Of a stretch of 64,000 nucleotides of DNA, positions 45,335-53,287 are shown piece after piece. The translations under genes were made by a program, and so were the position numbers. A model generated the notes under the pieces. It ran no database searches. It was not told where the DNA came from and saw only the letters and a list, made by a program, of their open reading frames with translations. Source of the DNA: a bacterium BMS3Bbin03 (lineage in GTDB: Bacteria; Zhuqueibacterota; JdFR-76; BMS3Abin05); contig BDTM01000021.1 in NCBI GenBank assembly GCA_002898015.1, positions 1 to 64,000 on the forward strand. The letters run 5' to 3'. How positions within the stretch are numbered: the stretch's first letter is position 1; every line of letters begins with the position of its first letter.

Positions 45335-45731
45335 TCGGGAAAACGCATACATTTTTCTAACAAAAAGGTACCGCCATTTGTTAAATCTAAAACTCACCCC
45401 CTGATTGGTAGAAAGACCAACGTTGGTGGCCAGTACGTCCCCCTCCCTTTTAGAAAAGGGAGGGGGAAATGAGGGGGTGAGTTTGAAAAAATATAATAGG
45501 CCAATTAGCCTGTAAATGCTTTAAAAGCATACAATAATCTAAAAAGCACATTTTTATAAAGTAAGTTATTTTTCGTTTCATAGTTTTATTTTTATAGTTA
45601 TTCAATCAAAAAGAAACTGTATTATTGAAATCTTTAATTCGTGAATTCGTGGCAATGAAAATATGATTTTATTTCTATTCAAATCACTTTTAAAAATGAT
45701 TGAATGAATCAAAATGTACGCATTTTCGCGA
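45335..45731. mobile_element. 397-bp element with terminal inverted repeats (MITE-like)
   Basis: The left end TCGGGAAAACGCATACATT (45335-45353) and the right end (45713-45731, inverted TCGCGAAAATGCGTACATT) match over 16 of 19 bases. There is no coding region inside. A right-truncated relative lies at 17908-18087. The centre of this copy (about 45402-45593) is extra sequence absent from that relative. I see no clear target-site duplication. Except for the element, the interval 45306-45783 shows nothing I recognise. Confidence 0.72.
45390..45484. repeat. Nested double hairpin within the 45.3-kb element
   Basis: Outer arms AAACTCACCCCCT (45390-45402) and AGGGGGTGAGTTT (45472-45484) are perfectly inverted. 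Inside lies a 13-bp perfect hairpin, CCCCCTCCCTTTT (45439-45451) with AAAAGGGAGGGGG (45454-45466) and a two-base loop. The outer arm ends where the two element copies diverge, which suggests a second insertion that used the ACTCACCCC sequence. Confidence 0.65.
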
Positions 45732-45783
45732 CGAGCCATAATCTATTTATAGTTTTACACAAACCGCCGTTTGCGCCAACCCT

Positions 45784-47028
45784 CTAAAACCTGCCGGCTA
45801 TTTTTCTCCGGAATAACTTTTTTGCCTCATATTCCTGCACCAACTCGCTTACCGGCACAAAATAAATTCCCCGTGCCTGCCATTTTTTGATTTCCGTTTT
45901 TAGAAGTGCAGCCGTCTCATTTCTGGCGTGTCCGATCACGATGGCACGGCCTTTTTTCTCGCTTTCGGCAACCGCTTCACTCAACTTCTGCGCCAGATTC
46001 AGGGAACTTTTCGGATTGTCCAGATACGTAAACATCTTCAAAGACGGCACGCCCTGATTTCGGGCAACTTTGTAAGCGATACTCTTCGGATTTGTCATGC
46101 TGTCGATAAAAAACAAGCCGTTATCCCGCAGCACCTGCATGAACAGGATTAACGTCGGCTGGTAAATCGATAATTTTGAACCCATGTGATTGTTGACTCC
46201 TGCGGCAGCCGGAATTTCCGCAAGCGCCCGGTGGATCACCCGTCCAATGTTCTTTTTGGACATGCCTTCAAAAATGGTAAACCCGCCGTGCTCCACTCTG
46301 GCGTGCATGGGTTCCATCGGCAAATGGATGATGACCGGCACATGATTGGCGCCGGCAATCTGAGCAATCTCTTTCGTATAGTTCAGCCCGGGGATGATCG
46401 CCCAGGTGACGGGCACCGGTAATTTTAAAAATTGATCGACGACCGGATGCAGTTTGTATCCGAAATCATCAATAATAATGGCAATCGAGCGGTCCAGCCA
46501 TTCCAATTTCGGATAGCGAATAAGCTGAATTTCCAATAAATTATTCGGACCTTTTTTATACACAAAATCTTCATTCGGATATTTCAGGCTGGCTTCCGCT
46601 TCTGAAATCGTCCAGCCCATTTCCGACAGTTTTTGGAAGAGACCGTTCGTAAGCCGGTCTTTCAAAAAATGGATTGGATATTTCACCCCGATTTTCAAAG
46701 AACGCACCTCATTCGTGTCCGATTCGCTCATTACCGGCCGGATTAACCAGGATTCCGGGACTTGATTTTCCGCAAAAACCTGTTTGAGTCCTTCTGTGAC
46801 GTCGTCCCAATTGACGGCCACCGGCGGCTCGGGCGGGTGCGCGCGTTCCGGAGGAAGCGTGCGCGTCAGGTAAAAGCCAACGCCCGCACCGTTTAAAAAT
46901 GTGATCAGAAGCAGCATAAAAAACCATCTGGCCGATTCCGGCAGCCGGTTCCAGCGCCCTTGTTTGCCTGTGCGTCTGTATCGAATTTTTGCCGTCTCCC
47001 CTGAAATATTTCGCCGTTTTACCGTCAT
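45784..47028 (-). CDS. Divergent polysaccharide deacetylase (YibQ-like) family protein
   Basis: A 414-residue protein with a membrane anchor near residues 32-52 and a basic cytoplasmic start. The C-terminal domain (about 180-405) matches the divergent polysaccharide deacetylase group: IAIIIDDFGYKL, VTWAIIPGLNYTKEIA, VIIHLPMEP, AGVNNHMGSKL and a closing IVIGHARNET segment. Asp-Asp and the HxMG-type His suggest a retained NodB-like metal site. The substrate is an envelope glycan at best guess. It starts 7 bp after the downstream-numbered lipoprotein gene's stop, so both share a transcript. Confidence 0.88.
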   Translation of the reverse strand: MTVKRRNISGETAKIRYRRTGKQGRWNRLPESARWFFMLLLITFLNGAGVGFYLTRTLPPERAHPPEPPVAVNWDDVTEGLKQVFAENQVPESWLIRPVMSESDTNEVRSLKIGVKYPIHFLKDRLTNGLFQKLSEMGWTISEAEASLKYPNEDFVYKKGPNNLLEIQLIRYPKLEWLDRSIAIIIDDFGYKLHPVVDQFLKLPVPVTWAIIPGLNYTKEIAQIAGANHVPVIIHLPMEPMHARVEHGGFTIFEGMSKKNIGRVIHRALAEIPAAAGVNNHMGSKLSIYQPTLILFMQVLRDNGLFFIDSMTNPKSIAYKVARNQGVPSLKMFTYLDNPKSSLNLAQKLSEAVAESEKKGRAIVIGHARNETAALLKTEIKKWQARGIYFVPVSELVQEYEAKKLFRRKIAGRF

Positions 47029-47035
47029 TCGATTT

Positions 47036-47683
47036 TTATTTCCCGAAACTGGCCTTCACATCGCTCCAGGAGGGTTGATTCCCGCTCCTTCGGTCACTCC
47101 AGGAAAAAATCACCCATTCACCCTGCACCTGGCACAAATGAAATTCAGCCCGCCCGACGGCTTCTCGAGGGTACTGTTCGGGATTCAGGCTGTGGTGGAT
47201 TTCCAGCGTGTAATCCCGAATAAAAACGGTGGTGTCCCGATTGACGTACGTTTGCTCGGTCAAAAGGCCGAATACCAGACTTATTGTGGAATCTTTCGGC
47301 ACTTGCGAGAATAAATAATTCATGGTGCGCTTTTCGGACTCAAGATTCCAGTGCGCAAACAAGCCGGGGTTTTGAACCTGTGTGGTCGGATCGGGAATAA
47401 ATCGAAACGATTTTCCGCCTCCGACGGTATCCGCCAGACATTTCATATAATTTTCAAGATTTCTTTCGGCAATAGCACTCTTTAAATTGCTTAAAACGAT
47501 TTCCGGTTGTGTAGCGGGCACCCTGCGGGAAATTCTTTGAGAGGGAAGTTCGGGGTGTCTGAGTTGGAAAGGGTTTTTGCAGCCTGAAAAAATCCCTGCG
47601 ATCCCGATCGTCCATAAAATGACAGTGAGAGGTTTTCTTTTTAGAATTTTTGAAAATATTTGCAAATCTATTTTTTGCCTCAT
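47036..47683 (-). CDS. Lipoprotein, same family as the one at 27984
   Basis: A 215-residue lipoprotein with lipobox FSGC near residue 34 and the segment CKNPF behind it, equal in layout to CLNPFAP of the lipoprotein at 27984-28514. The body has an early helix (PEIVLSNLKSAIAERNLENYMKCL, split by the fold) and a C-terminal sheet ending WVIFSWSDRR, as in NTF2-like proteins. I use the ATG at 47683; a TTG at 47698 would add five residues, and neither has a good ribosome-binding site. It lies 7 bp before the deacetylase-like gene and diverges from fxsA. Function unknown. Confidence 0.7.
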   Translation of the reverse strand: MRQKIDLQIFSKILKRKPLTVILWTIGIAGIFSGCKNPFQLRHPELPSQRISRRVPATQPEIVLSNLKSAIAERNLENYMKCLADTVGGGKSFRFIPDPTTQVQNPGLFAHWNLESEKRTMNYLFSQVPKDSTISLVFGLLTEQTYVNRDTTVFIRDYTLEIHHSLNPEQYPREAVGRAEFHLCQVQGEWVIFSWSDRRSGNQPSWSDVKASFGK

Positions 47684-47779
47684 AAATTGATCATACAACT
47701 TACAGGTCTTCCCGGAAACGGGGTGTTTCCCGGAAACTGTTTCTAACTGATAAAATTCAAACTTAGATCAGGAAAATTT

Positions 47780-48160
47780 ATGTTTACAAAATTACTCTTG
47801 CTTTTCATAGCCGTTCCATTTGTTGAACTCGTGATTCTCGTCAAAGTCGGGGAACTCATCGGCTTATTTCCGACGCTGGCCATTGTCATCACAACCGGAA
47901 TCCTGGGCGCCGCCCTTGCCCGGAGTCAGGGATTTTCAACACTTTTGCGCATTCAACAGGAGCTCCGGCAGGGGGGATTTCCGGCCGATTCACTGTTTGA
48001 CGGTGTTTTCATTTTGGCCGGAGGCTTGCTTCTATTGACCCCGGGATTTCTAACCGACATCGCCGGTTTTTTATGTTTGATCCCGGCCGCCCGCCGGCCC
48101 GTTAAACGGTGGGCCCGGAAAAAACTGCAAGAAAAAATGCATTTTCAAGAAACATTTTAA
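47780..48160 (+). CDS. fxsA: FxsA family membrane protein
   Basis: A 126-residue membrane protein of the FxsA family (suppressor of F exclusion of phage T7 in E. coli). It has the family core PFVELVILVKVGELIGLFPTL with the Glu in the first helix, TTGILGAALARSQG, and a LLLLTPGFLTDIAGFL helix, then a basic tail. Three or four membrane segments. GGAAAA lies before the ATG. It stands alone, divergent from the lipoprotein gene and convergent with the thioesterase gene. Function beyond membrane location is unclear. Confidence 0.92.
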   Translation: MFTKLLLLFIAVPFVELVILVKVGELIGLFPTLAIVITTGILGAALARSQGFSTLLRIQQELRQGGFPADSLFDGVFILAGGLLLLTPGFLTDIAGFLCLIPAARRPVKRWARKKLQEKMHFQETF

Positions 48161-48200
48161 ATTAATATAAACCAAATCTCCAATTTTTTCAAGGACTATT

Positions 48201-48674
48201 TCAGTCGCCGGTTTTGCGGTTTTGTCTGCGGGCCCTGGCCGCGTCGTACCGTTTAATCTCTTCCTTGCTTTCCGGAATAACGGGCGGCACCGGTACCGGC
48301 TGCCCCGCCTGGTTTAAAGCGACATATGTAAGATGTGCCGTTGTGGTGTGGACTTTGTCGCCCGTAATCGGTTCTTCGGAAAAGACATCCACCTGCACTT
48401 CCATGGACGTGCGGCCGGTGTAAATGATGTAAGCCCGCAAGGTCATAATTTGTCCCATTTTAATGGGATGTTTAAAATCCAGTTTATCCACGGAGACGGT
48501 GACGACGTTTCGACGCGCATGGCGCATGGCCGCCACACCGCCGGCGATGTCGATAAGCTGCATCACGCGGCCGCCAAAAATATTCCCGATGGGATTGGTG
48601 TCCTGGGGCATGACCAATTCCGTCATTTCAACCATCGATTCTTTTACGGATTTTCCGGACGAGTGCTTTTCCAT
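48201..48674 (-). CDS. Acyl-CoA thioesterase (hotdog fold)
   Basis: A 157-residue hotdog protein of the YciA/ACOT group, splitting acyl-CoA to fatty acid and CoA. The core MPQDTNPIGNIFGGRVMQLIDIAGG holds the catalytic Asn-x-x-Gly-x-x-Phe-Gly-Gly and the active-site Asp. DKLDFKHPIKMGQ and VDVFSEEPITG follow. The ATG at 48674 has AAAGGG about 9 bases in front and clears the trmB stop at 48703; a longer frame would overlap trmB. It is probably co-transcribed with trmB. Confidence 0.92.
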   Translation of the reverse strand: MEKHSSGKSVKESMVEMTELVMPQDTNPIGNIFGGRVMQLIDIAGGVAAMRHARRNVVTVSVDKLDFKHPIKMGQIMTLRAYIIYTGRTSMEVQVDVFSEEPITGDKVHTTTAHLTYVALNQAGQPVPVPPVIPESKEEIKRYDAARARRQNRKTGD

Positions 48675-48702
48675 TTTAACAACCCTTTTGTTTAACAATA
48701 AT

Positions 48703-49773
48703 TTAACTCGTAATACTTTCACCCAGCCAATTGACCCAATGCGCTTCGAAAATCCAGCGCCCCTTCAGGCGCATCTTGGTTTCAAAATTCGAGCGATTCG
48801 GATTTTCTGCGTCTTCCGGAGAATAGTGTCTCTCAAACGCTTTCTCAAAATTCGGAAAGTTTTTCATCATTTCCAGAACCCTTGTAAAATAGTCCTGAAT
48901 GTCGGTGGCGAAGCAAAACGTGCCGCGCGCCTGTAAACGTTTTTCAAGATTCTGAATAAGCTCCGTTGTTAATAAACGATATTTGGCCTGCCGCCGTTTC
49001 CACCAGGGATCCGGGAAATAAATGTGGACGGCCTGCACGGAATTTTCCGGAATCCACTCCCGAAACAAATGGGCGGCATCTGCGTGTGCAATGCGAATAT
49101 TCGGAGAACGTTTCCGGCCCAGTCGGGTTAAAAGATCCCGCACGTACCGGCCGGTCCATTCAATGGCAAAAAAATTCACTTCCGGCCGCTTTTCAGCCTC
49201 GGCCAATAAAAAACGTCCCTTGCCCGGCCCGATTTCGATCTCCACAGGATTTTTATTGCCGAAAAGATAGTCCCAATGACACGGCTGTAAAAATTCCGAT
49301 TCGGCAAGAACCTGCCTTGCACCGATAGCCCGGTATTGAACCCTTTGAACTGTTTTTCGATAGTAAGTGAGAAGCTCCCGAAACTTTTCGGATTGTTCCT
49401 CCCGAGGGCACTCCAGCACCTGCAGATAACGCCTCAGATTTGTCTGCGTGATTTCAGCCTCCGGCAGCCGGTTTTTTACCCAAAATCCAAGCCCGGCAAC
49501 CGCCATTTGCACTCCGGGAGACCGTTCGATTTTGGGGAGCGGATCCAGACCCACAACCACTTTCCCATTGTCATGACGGGTAATCCTGCAATAAAAATTC
49601 TGCGGACGCCCGTTATGAATGATAAGGGTTTCAACAAGCGCCGTTTCGTATTTTGCATCGAAAAAGACAGTGTTGAATTTAACCAAATAATTTTCCAGTC
49701 TGTAAACAACCGGCAGATTATTGAGAAAAATCTCCCGGGAAAAATCGCTTGTTTTTAAAATGACATGCGGCAT
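48703..49773 (-). CDS. trmB: tRNA (guanine-N7-)-methyltransferase with long N-terminal extension
   Basis: A 356-residue protein whose C-terminal part (about 165-345) is a complete TrmB methyltransferase: EIGPGKGRFL SAM site, FFAIEWTGRYV, and the catalytic YFPDPWWKRR. It methylates G46 of tRNA variable loops. Typical TrmB is near 210-240 residues; here about 160 residues precede the domain (PHVILKTSDFSREIFLN onward), with no motif I recognise and a possible strand-rich fold followed by helices. The ATG at 49773 is two codons inside a TTG at 49779. Confidence 0.9.
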   Translation of the reverse strand: MPHVILKTSDFSREIFLNNLPVVYRLENYLVKFNTVFFDAKYETALVETLIIHNGRPQNFYCRITRHDNGKVVVGLDPLPKIERSPGVQMAVAGLGFWVKNRLPEAEITQTNLRRYLQVLECPREEQSEKFRELLTYYRKTVQRVQYRAIGARQVLAESEFLQPCHWDYLFGNKNPVEIEIGPGKGRFLLAEAEKRPEVNFFAIEWTGRYVRDLLTRLGRKRSPNIRIAHADAAHLFREWIPENSVQAVHIYFPDPWWKRRQAKYRLLTTELIQNLEKRLQARGTFCFATDIQDYFTRVLEMMKNFPNFEKAFERHYSPEDAENPNRSNFETKMRLKGRWIFEAHWVNWLGESITS

Positions 49774-49957
49774 AGTCAACTAAAGATTAAGATTCAGTTT
49801 TCAAACTAAAATTTAAGGATTCTTAAGATAACTCGCCATAAATTAAATCTTTGTGAATCCTTTGCGTTTTCGTGTCTTGGCGGCTGTTAATTGTTCGGGC
49901 CAAAAAATCTTTATCCAATTTTATGAAAAATAAGAAATCAAATCAAGCAAAAAAGTA

Positions 49958-49988
49958 TTGAAAAATACAAAATTAAACACTACCTTTG
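49958..49988 (+). promoter_or_regulatory. Bacteroidetes-type promoter upstream of the ABC exporter
   Basis: TTG at 49958-49960 is followed after 20 bases by TACCTTTG (49981-49988), which fits the -33 TTTG / -7 TAnnTTTG pattern of Bacteroidetes primary sigma factor promoters. The start would be near 49994 and the leader about 70 bases. Other promoters in this window are of the classic -35/-10 form. Confidence 0.5.
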
Positions 49989-50065
49989 GCTTAACTTCAG
50001 ATTTGAATACACGACTGTACCGCTGCATTTTTTTTATAAAGCGGGCAAACGAAATTAAAAAAACC

Positions 50066-50980
50066 ATGTCTATTGTCCAGGTTTCACATTTTTCAAAATA
50101 TTACGGCAATTTAAAAGCGGTCGACGATCTCTCCTTCGAAATTGAAGAGCGTGAAATTTTCGGAATGTTGGGTCCCAACGGCGCCGGAAAAACCACCACG
50201 GTCGAAACGCTTGAAGGTCTTCGAAAACCGGATGCCGGCGAAATCTTTATCGACGGCCACTCCGTTTTAACGAATCCCGATGCCATTAAACCGATCATCG
50301 GCGTTCAGCTTCAGGCCAACGCATTTTACCCTAAAATGAAAGTGGAAGAGGCCATTAATCTCTTTCGCCGGTATTATCCGAAATCTCTCCCCGCAGAACA
50401 AATCTTAGAGCTTGTTTCATTAATCGAAAAACGCCGCGCACAGGTCGAGGATCTCTCAGGCGGGCAGCAGCAGCGCCTGGCATTCGGGCTGGCATTGGTG
50501 AACGATCCCAAAATCCTTTTTTTGGATGAGCCCACAACCGGGCTCGATCCGCAGGCCAGGCGAAAAACCTGGGAACTGATCCAAAAATTTCGGGAAACCG
50601 GCAAAACAATTTTATTGACCACGCATTACATGGAAGAGGCCCAACAACTCTGTGACCGGGTGCTCATCATCGATCACGGGAAAAAACTGGCGCTGGATTC
50701 TCCGCAAAGTTTAATTACAAAAGAAGCCGGCGACCGGCACATTGAATTCACACTGACGGAACAGGTGCCTCAGGAAAAATTTCGCACACTGCCGTATATT
50801 TCAAAAATGTGGAGGAATGGAAATCGCTTCATCTTTCAAACCGATGTGCCGGACAAACTGGTCGTGGCGCTCATTCGTTACGCGGACGAACAAAACATTG
50901 AAATCCGGGATTTGCATATTCAAAGACCCACTCTTGAAGATGTGTTTATCTCATACACCGGGAGGACACTTCGGGAATGA
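50066..50980 (+). CDS. ABC-2 type exporter, ATP-binding protein
   Basis: A 304-residue ABC ATPase: Walker A GPNGAGKTTT (near 38-47), signature LSGGQQQR, Walker B ILFLDEPTTGLDP and switch His in TTHYMEEAQ. The C-terminal 80 residues form the regulatory domain found in drug-, polysaccharide- or NatA-type exporters. The ATG at 50066 starts the typical fold (SIVQVSHFSKYYG); no good ribosome-binding site is seen. Its stop overlaps the start of the permease gene (ATGA). Substrate unknown. Confidence 0.93.
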   Translation: MSIVQVSHFSKYYGNLKAVDDLSFEIEEREIFGMLGPNGAGKTTTVETLEGLRKPDAGEIFIDGHSVLTNPDAIKPIIGVQLQANAFYPKMKVEEAINLFRRYYPKSLPAEQILELVSLIEKRRAQVEDLSGGQQQRLAFGLALVNDPKILFLDEPTTGLDPQARRKTWELIQKFRETGKTILLTTHYMEEAQQLCDRVLIIDHGKKLALDSPQSLITKEAGDRHIEFTLTEQVPQEKFRTLPYISKMWRNGNRFIFQTDVPDKLVVALIRYADEQNIEIRDLHIQRPTLEDVFISYTGRTLRE

Positions 50981-52065
50981 AAACCCTGCTTTATGAAATT
51001 TATTACCAGACCAAACTCTATATGCGGGCCAAAGAAACCATCTTCTGGAATTTTGCGTTTCCGGTATTTATGCTGATTATTTTTGGGTTTGTCTTCCGGC
51101 AGAATAAACCCATCTCTCTTAAAGTGGGGGTGGTGAATTTGGACCAGTCAATCGGAAGCCGGGAATTTGTGAAAGGACTTTACCGTGTTCCGAATTTTAA
51201 ACTTTCCGAAGGCGACAGTGCGGCACTCTTCAGTCGATTAAAGAACAGAAAGTTGGATTACGTGCTTCTCTTCCCGAAGGGCTTTACAAAAGAAATCGGC
51301 CAAAACAGAGCCCGGTTTCTTATTTATAAAAGTGATCCGTCACCCATTGTGCAGCAAATTGCCATGAGCATTTTTAAAGATGTGGTGTACCGGGCCAACC
51401 GGGTTGTCACCAAAGCCGCCGAGCCAATTTCGTTTAAAGAGATCGAGATTAAGAGCCGGGAGAAACGAATGCGCTATGTGGATTATTTCTTGCCCGGGTT
51501 AATCGCCATGATTGTGATTTCGACGGGTTTGTTCACCATTGGAATTGCCATTACCGGTTACCGGGAAAAGCAGGTGCTTCGCCGCCTGAAAGTAACTCCC
51601 TTGCCCGCAGGTGTGTTTTTTGCCGGTCAGGTCGTGTCCCGCTGCTTTCTGGTGCTTTTTCAGGCGCTTCTCCTGATGTTTTTTGGCCTGGTTCTTTTTC
51701 ACACACATTTTGCCGGGAATTGGCCGGTTTTTCTGCTGGTACTTTCTTTGGGCATATTGAGCTTTGTGAGTCTCGGATTTGCGATTTCCAGCTTTTCCCG
51801 AAAAACGGAAACCGCCGTGATGGTGTCCAATGCCGTGTTTTTTCCCATGCTCTTTCTCAGCGGCATCTTTTTCCCGCTTTCTTCGATGCCGAAAATATTT
51901 GTGACTTTCTCAAAAATCATACCGGCGACCTATTTGGCAGATGCGCTGCGAAAAATAATGGTTTACGGAGAAGGGTTTTCACATGTGGAATTGGAAATGG
52001 GTGTGCTGGCGCTGTGGCTGGCAGGAAGTCTGATTTTCTCGATCAAATTTTTCAGGTGGGAATAA
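50977..52065 (+). CDS. ABC-2 type exporter, permease
   Basis: A 362-residue permease of the ABC-2 family. One membrane segment near the start (about 22-38), a periplasmic domain of 130 residues, then five segments from about 175. DYFLPGLIAMIVISTG and GIFFPLSSMPKIF are characteristic. Overlap with the ATPase gene ensures coupled translation. It pairs with that ATPase to export a substrate that cannot be named. Confidence 0.92.
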   Translation: MKTLLYEIYYQTKLYMRAKETIFWNFAFPVFMLIIFGFVFRQNKPISLKVGVVNLDQSIGSREFVKGLYRVPNFKLSEGDSAALFSRLKNRKLDYVLLFPKGFTKEIGQNRARFLIYKSDPSPIVQQIAMSIFKDVVYRANRVVTKAAEPISFKEIEIKSREKRMRYVDYFLPGLIAMIVISTGLFTIGIAITGYREKQVLRRLKVTPLPAGVFFAGQVVSRCFLVLFQALLLMFFGLVLFHTHFAGNWPVFLLVLSLGILSFVSLGFAISSFSRKTETAVMVSNAVFFPMLFLSGIFFPLSSMPKIFVTFSKIIPATYLADALRKIMVYGEGFSHVELEMGVLALWLAGSLIFSIKFFRWE

Positions 52066-52245
52066 AGGACAGGCTTACCTGCAAATTTTCTTTTGTGATC
52101 TTACCGCATTCGTATCTTTGTGGCAAATAGTTACCTGAATCGTTACAAAATCTCCTTAAGAATAATTCCTTTTTGCCGATATTTAAAAAAAAGGCACATT
52201 TCCAAACAGGCAAATATCAATCATTCAACCCAAAGGAGATTATAA

Positions 52246-52938
52246 ATGAAAAAATATCGTATATTATCGGTGTTTATGCTGGCTGCGGCACTGGCTTTTT
52301 CCGGTTGTCTTCAAAAAAACCCGACACAGAGCGATGCCATTCCCCAATTTCCAACGATTGTCAACTTTCAGGGGCCGGCTTCTCAAAATGTTCCGGCTGA
52401 ACTGCAGGGTTATGTGGACATCCTCAATGCGCAGACATCGGCGGCATTTTCGTATCTCACCCTTGCCCGCCTGCAAACGCCGAAGACCGACGGGAATACC
52501 ACCACTTGGACGATTACTTCCGGCCAATTGACGGTGACCATTACGGCGGTGAAAGACGGCGATTCTGCCGACTGGACGTTCGAGTTGAACGGGACGGATC
52601 AGAATCAAAATACGTATGACCACCTAAAATTAATGAGCGGCACCTCCTCGATGGATGGCAAGTCCGGCACCATGCACATTTTTGATGAATCAAGTAAAGA
52701 AGCAGCCTTGTTTGAGTGGTTGGAAGAGAATACCGGAAAAAAAGATGCCACGATTACGATTTACGGCAGCCCCGATTCAAAATATGAATTGGTTAACAAT
52801 CCGGATCATTCGGGTTCGGTCGATGCATTTGAAGGCAGCGTAAAAATTTATCACGCGGTTTGGAACAGCAACGGGGCAGGTTCCTGGGAAAAATATGATG
52901 CCTCCGGCACTGTTGCAGATTCCGGAAGCTGGAATTAA
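52246..52938 (+). CDS. Secreted lipoprotein of unknown function
   Basis: A 230-residue lipoprotein with lipobox FSGC (Cys near residue 21) and AAAGGAG 9 bases before the ATG. The body is strand-rich with many Thr, Ser and Asp; segments such as TWTITSGQLTVTITAVKDG, DWTFELNGTD and GSWEKYDASGT suggest a small beta-sheet protein of the type found next to transporters in FCB genomes. No catalytic motif is visible. It stands alone between the ABC exporter and a terminator-like hairpin. I do not recognise a family. Confidence 0.8.
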   Translation: MKKYRILSVFMLAAALAFSGCLQKNPTQSDAIPQFPTIVNFQGPASQNVPAELQGYVDILNAQTSAAFSYLTLARLQTPKTDGNTTTWTITSGQLTVTITAVKDGDSADWTFELNGTDQNQNTYDHLKLMSGTSSMDGKSGTMHIFDESSKEAALFEWLEENTGKKDATITIYGSPDSKYELVNNPDHSGSVDAFEGSVKIYHAVWNSNGAGSWEKYDASGTVADSGSWN

Positions 52939-52959
52939 TCGTTTACCCTTTTCTCCTCA

Positions 52960-52996
52960 GGCTCCCTTCCATGGAAGGAAAGGAGCCGTTTCAATT
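52960..52996 (+). terminator. Probable terminator after the lipoprotein gene
   Basis: GGCTCC (52960-52965) pairs with GGAGCC (52982-52987), with CTTCCATGGAAG forming an inner stem; GTTTCAATTT follows. The stem is solid but the T-run is poor. Confidence 0.55.
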
Positions 52997-53130
52997 TCTA
53001 ATTTTACCCCGTATAACCGGCGTCCCCAATCCAATTACCTCGATGAATTGATCCTGATTTACGATTCAAAAAAATAGAAGTTTTGAAAATAGTTGTAAAC
53101 ATTTTTAAAACTTATTCGTATAATTAATCA

Positions 53131-53220
53131 AATTGTGATTTTTAAAACCCCAGATGATGAGACCCCCATCATCTCCTCCGCAAAAGGGCAGCTTGAATAA
53201 AGCCGGCCCTTTTGTTTTTT
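53131..53220 (+). ncRNA. Candidate small RNA
   Basis: A non-coding stretch of about 90 bases with two hairpins: GATGATG/CATCATC (53153-53173, loop AGACCCC) and AAAAGGGC/GCCCTTTT (53182-53213), the second followed by GTTTTTTG as a terminator. The linker carries CTCCTCC, complementary to Shine-Dalgarno sequence. TATAAT lies at 53119-53124, and TTGTAA at 53093-53098 is a poor -35 with a 20-base spacer. The start is estimated. No protein-coding frame is present. It could instead be only the terminator region of the lipoprotein gene. Confidence 0.4.
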
Positions 53221-53263
53221 GTTTCTGTATTGCGTTATTTACAACCGGAGAGCTGCCCTCAGG

Positions 53264-53281
53264 CCCCGGATTTATCCGGGG
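53264..53281. other. Short palindromic hairpin
   Basis: CCCCGGAT and ATCCGGGG form a perfect 8-bp stem with a TT loop just after the stop of the PilZ gene. No T-run follows on either strand, so it is not a clear terminator. Confidence 0.4.
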
Positions 53282-53287
53282 GCGGTT

